NCBI GenBank assembly: GCA_902767285.1
Contig: CACXHC010000206.1
Coordinates: 1-8,448 of the forward strand
DNA length: 8,448 nt
DNA from: an uncultured Ruminococcus sp.
GTDB taxonomy: Bacteria > Bacillota > Clostridia > Oscillospirales > Acutalibacteraceae
Direction of reading: 5' to 3'
Positions within the stretch are counted from its first letter, which is position 1. The number at the start of each line of letters is the position of its first letter. Shown here in pieces: positions 6,318 through 8,448 of this stretch. The notes under the pieces are model-generated. The model did no database searches and was not told where the DNA came from. It saw only the letters and a program-made list of their open reading frames with translations. The translations under genes and the position numbers were made by a program.

Positions 6318-6347
6318 TTGACTTTTTGGTTACAAAAATGTTATAAT
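6318..6347 (+). promoter_or_regulatory. Sigma-A promoter of the LRR protein gene
   Basis: TTGACT (-35, 6318-6323), an 18-base spacer and a consensus TATAAT (6342-6347) preceded by TGT form an extended -10 promoter. Transcription would start near 6354, leaving a leader of about 65 bases. The core strongly resembles the promoter of the divergent dockerin-CAP gene. Confidence 0.82.
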
Positions 6348-6418
6348 GTCAATGTTGATATTATATTTGTTTTACTATTCTGTAAAAAAAATATAAATGA
6401 TAAAAGGAAGTGTAAAAA

Positions 6419-8448
6419 ATGGTAAAAAGAAAATTGTTAGCTTTGGTTTTGGCGGGAGCCTTGTTGATGTCATCAACAGTAACAACAGTATTGGCAGCAC
6501 AAGCCGAAAACCCGTCCGGGGTGCATATCGCTGTTAACCAAGCAGGCAGAAGCAGCATCAATTTTGAGTACGAGGTTTTAGATGACGAAACTGCCGAAAT
6601 CATCGAGTATACCGGGGGAAACGTTGATGTTGAGATCCCCGCAACGCTTGGCGGATATGAGGTAAGCAGAATCGGAAATTATGCTTTTGCCGATTGTTCT
6701 TTTGTGGAGAGTGTTTTAATCCCCGACGGTGTTGTTTCCATAGGTAATTCGGCATTTGCGGATTGTACTCTTCTCGAAAGCATCAAAATTCCAAATTCGG
6801 TCAAGTCAATAGAAAGTAACGCTTTCAACGGCTGTGTGTCTCTCGAAAATCTCAAAATTCCGTATTCTGTCGAAATAGTGGGAAGTAATGCGTTTGACGG
6901 CACAGCATGGCTCAAAAAAAATCCGAACAAATTTGTTATTGCCGGCAACAATGTTCTTATAAAATATAAGGGCAAAGAAGAAAATGTTGTTATTCCCGAA
7001 GAAGTTCTCTCGATAGGCGGTTCGGCTTTTGAGCGAAATCTCTCGATAAAAAGCGTTAAACTTCCGAGCGAACTTGAATATATAGGCGACTCGGCATTTG
7101 AAAGATGTTTCAATCTTACCGGAATTGTTATTCCCGATTCGGTTACGACAATAGGCGATTCGGCTTTTCATTGGTGCAAATCGCTAAAGGGAGTCAGTTT
7201 GGGTAATTCGCTCAAAGAGATAGGCGACTCCGCATTCGAAAGCTGTCTTATTCTTAAAAATTTAAGTATTCCCGATTCTGTGGAGAAAATCGGCAGAGGT
7301 GCATTTGAATTTTGTTCATCGATTCAGTCGGTAGGTATTCCCGATAGTGTGAGCGAATTGGGCGATTTTGCATTTTGCGGTTGTAAATCGCTTACGGGTA
7401 TAAAAGTTCCCAGTGCAATAAAGAAAATCGGAAAATTTGTGTTTGCGTCTTGTCCATCGCTCCAAAATCTGACGATTCCACGCAATATTACGGAAATCGG
7501 CGACCACGCTTTTGAGGGCTGTTCGTCAATTTCAAAATTATCTATACCAAATTCTGTTAAAACCATAGGAAATCATGCTTTTTCGGATTGCTCGTCAATA
7601 AAAACGATTGCTATTCCGAGTTCGGTTACCGAAGTCGGCGATTATGCATTTGAAGGCTGTTCGGGTATAGTTAGCCTGACAATTCCGAGTTCTTTGGATC
7701 ACATAGGCAACAGCGTGTTTGCAGACTGCTCTTCGCTCAAAAGTCTTGTTATTCCGGATTCTGTTGAGATGATAGGCGAGTCCGCATTTAAAAACTGTAT
7801 TTCTATTACGGATTTCGATATTTCCGATTCGCTCATGAAAGTTTACGATTCGGCATTCAGAGGCTGTACAGAATTGGAAAGAGTGTTTATTCCTAATACG
7901 GGACTTTCGATGGAGAAAGATGTTTTTGCTGATTGTCCCGATTTGGTGATTTATTGTTACGATAATTCAACCGCAAAAGAATATGCGGAGTATTATCATA
8001 TAAAATATGTTCTGCTTGGTGATTCGCCGACAGATGATGACTGGTTTGTTGATGATTCGGATTCCGATAACGGGAATAATTCCGATACCGACAACAACGG
8101 TGGCAACGGCGATTCCGACAACAACGGCGGAAATGGCGGAAACGGTGGAAATAATCCTGATTCCGATAACAACGGCAACGGCGGAAACGGTGGCAACGGC
8201 GATTCCGATAACAACGGCAACGGCGGTAACGGCGGAAACGGTGGCAACGGCGGAAACGGTGGCAATAATCCTGATTCCGACAACAACGGCAACGGAGGAA
8301 ACGGCGGAAACGGTGGCAATAATCCTGATTCCGACAACAACGGCAACGGCGGAAACGGCGGAAACGGTGGCAACGGCGATTCCGATAACAACGGCAACGG
8401 CGGTAACGGCGGTAACGGTGGCAACGGCGATTCCGATAACAACGGCAA
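6419..8448 (+). CDS. Secreted BspA-like leucine-rich-repeat protein, 3' end beyond window
   Basis: The open frame runs to the window edge (676 full codons) with no stop. The start follows AAGGAAG (6404-6410) by eight bases. Residues 1-26 are a signal peptide (MVKRKLLALVLAGALL, cut near VLA). A short leader domain (about 45-88, FEYEVLDDETAEI and VEIPATLGGYEV) is typical at the N end of these proteins. Seventeen LRR_5/BspA-type repeats cover 89-501, each 23 residues like AFEGCSSISKLSIPNSV plus xxIGxx. The fourth is expanded to 45 residues (158-202) and holds the WLKKN...VLIKYKG insertion common in the family. A cap-like segment (502-533) ends the array. From S547 on the protein is an acidic Asn/Gly linker (DSDNNGNGGNGG units). 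BspA-like repeats mediate binding to host or bacterial surface proteins in some species; the ligand here is unknown. What follows the linker, perhaps a dockerin, cannot be seen. Confidence 0.93.
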   Translation, partial: MVKRKLLALVLAGALLMSSTVTTVLAAQAENPSGVHIAVNQAGRSSINFEYEVLDDETAEIIEYTGGNVDVEIPATLGGYEVSRIGNYAFADCSFVESVLIPDGVVSIGNSAFADCTLLESIKIPNSVKSIESNAFNGCVSLENLKIPYSVEIVGSNAFDGTAWLKKNPNKFVIAGNNVLIKYKGKEENVVIPEEVLSIGGSAFERNLSIKSVKLPSELEYIGDSAFERCFNLTGIVIPDSVTTIGDSAFHWCKSLKGVSLGNSLKEIGDSAFESCLILKNLSIPDSVEKIGRGAFEFCSSIQSVGIPDSVSELGDFAFCGCKSLTGIKVPSAIKKIGKFVFASCPSLQNLTIPRNITEIGDHAFEGCSSISKLSIPNSVKTIGNHAFSDCSSIKTIAIPSSVTEVGDYAFEGCSGIVSLTIPSSLDHIGNSVFADCSSLKSLVIPDSVEMIGESAFKNCISITDFDISDSLMKVYDSAFRGCTELERVFIPNTGLSMEKDVFADCPDLVIYCYDNSTAKEYAEYYHIKYVLLGDSPTDDDWFVDDSDSDNGNNSDTDNNGGNGDSDNNGGNGGNGGNNPDSDNNGNGGNGGNGDSDNNGNGGNGGNGGNGGNGGNNPDSDNNGNGGNGGNGGNNPDSDNNGNGGNGGNGGNGDSDNNGNGGNGGNGGNGDSDNNG
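6683..7921 (+). repeat. Seventeen 69-bp repeats encoding BspA-type LRRs
   Basis: Coding repeats of 69 bases encode the 23-residue LRR units, with one 135-base unit in fourth position. The DNA copies have diverged well, sharing mainly the codons for the (I/V)P(D/N/S)S(V/L)xxIGxxAF core, so the array is old and probably stable compared with the downstream linker. Confidence 0.9.
8057..8448 (+). repeat. Asn/Gly/Asp low-complexity tandem repeats
   Basis: From 8057 to the window end the DNA is a nested repeat. A nine-base unit encodes NGG (AACGGCGGA and AACGGTGGC variants) and a higher-order block encodes DSDNNGNGGNGG, sometimes with NNPDSD. Copies are nearly identical over tens of bases, unlike the LRR array. 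The stretch is probably a flexible linker in the LRR protein and likely to vary in length. The complementary strand is open as a Pro/Leu/Ser-rich frame, a shadow of the repeat. Confidence 0.93.

Noticed and set aside
7996..8448. Minus-strand Pro/Leu/Ser-rich frame of 150 residues reaching the window edge
   Set aside because: It is the complement of the Asn/Gly repeats in the LRR gene. The period keeps both strands open; signal peptide, LRR array and promoter all support the plus strand.

Overview
The window looks like chromosomal DNA of an anaerobic, low-to-moderate GC Firmicute, most likely a gut or rumen member of the Ruminococcaceae/Oscillospiraceae such as a Ruminococcus or a [Eubacterium] siraeum-like organism. 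This is inferred from a clostridial-type methionine aminopeptidase with an N-terminal SEC-C zinc motif, cohesin-like and dockerin modules, Ser-Asp-Thr linkers, a BspA-type leucine-rich-repeat protein and strong AGGAGG-like ribosome binding sites. No species can be fixed from the sequence alone.

Layout. On the minus strand, map (60-935) encodes methionine aminopeptidase. Upstream of it, across a perfect 12-bp hairpin, lies a secreted protein (1011-2298, minus) made of a signal peptide, a dockerin, a Ser/Asp/Thr linker and two CAP/SCP domains. A frameshift at a run of six A residues interrupts the second CAP domain. A 490-bp AT-rich divergent intergenic region follows. On the plus strand, 2786-6199 encodes an 1137-residue scaffoldin-like protein: signal peptide, CBM9-like domain, four divergent cohesin-like modules, a repetitive SDTDKTKT linker and a C-terminal dockerin. 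It ends in a strong intrinsic terminator (6229-6259). A well-formed promoter then drives a BspA-like LRR protein (6419 to beyond the window end) that enters an Asn/Gly/Asp-rich repeat linker and is cut off by the window edge.

How the genes may work together. The map gene is housekeeping and probably unrelated to the others. The other three genes encode secreted, modular proteins with Asp-rich linkers. Two carry dockerins and one carries cohesin-like modules, so the region looks like a small cluster for an extracellular cohesin-dockerin assembly. The scaffoldin may bind glycans through its CBM9-like domain, collect dockerin-bearing partners and dock onto another scaffoldin through its own dockerin. 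No catalytic glycoside hydrolase is visible here. The partners seen are a CAP-domain protein and possibly an LRR protein, which suggests adhesion or surface interaction rather than plain polysaccharide hydrolysis. That reading is inference.
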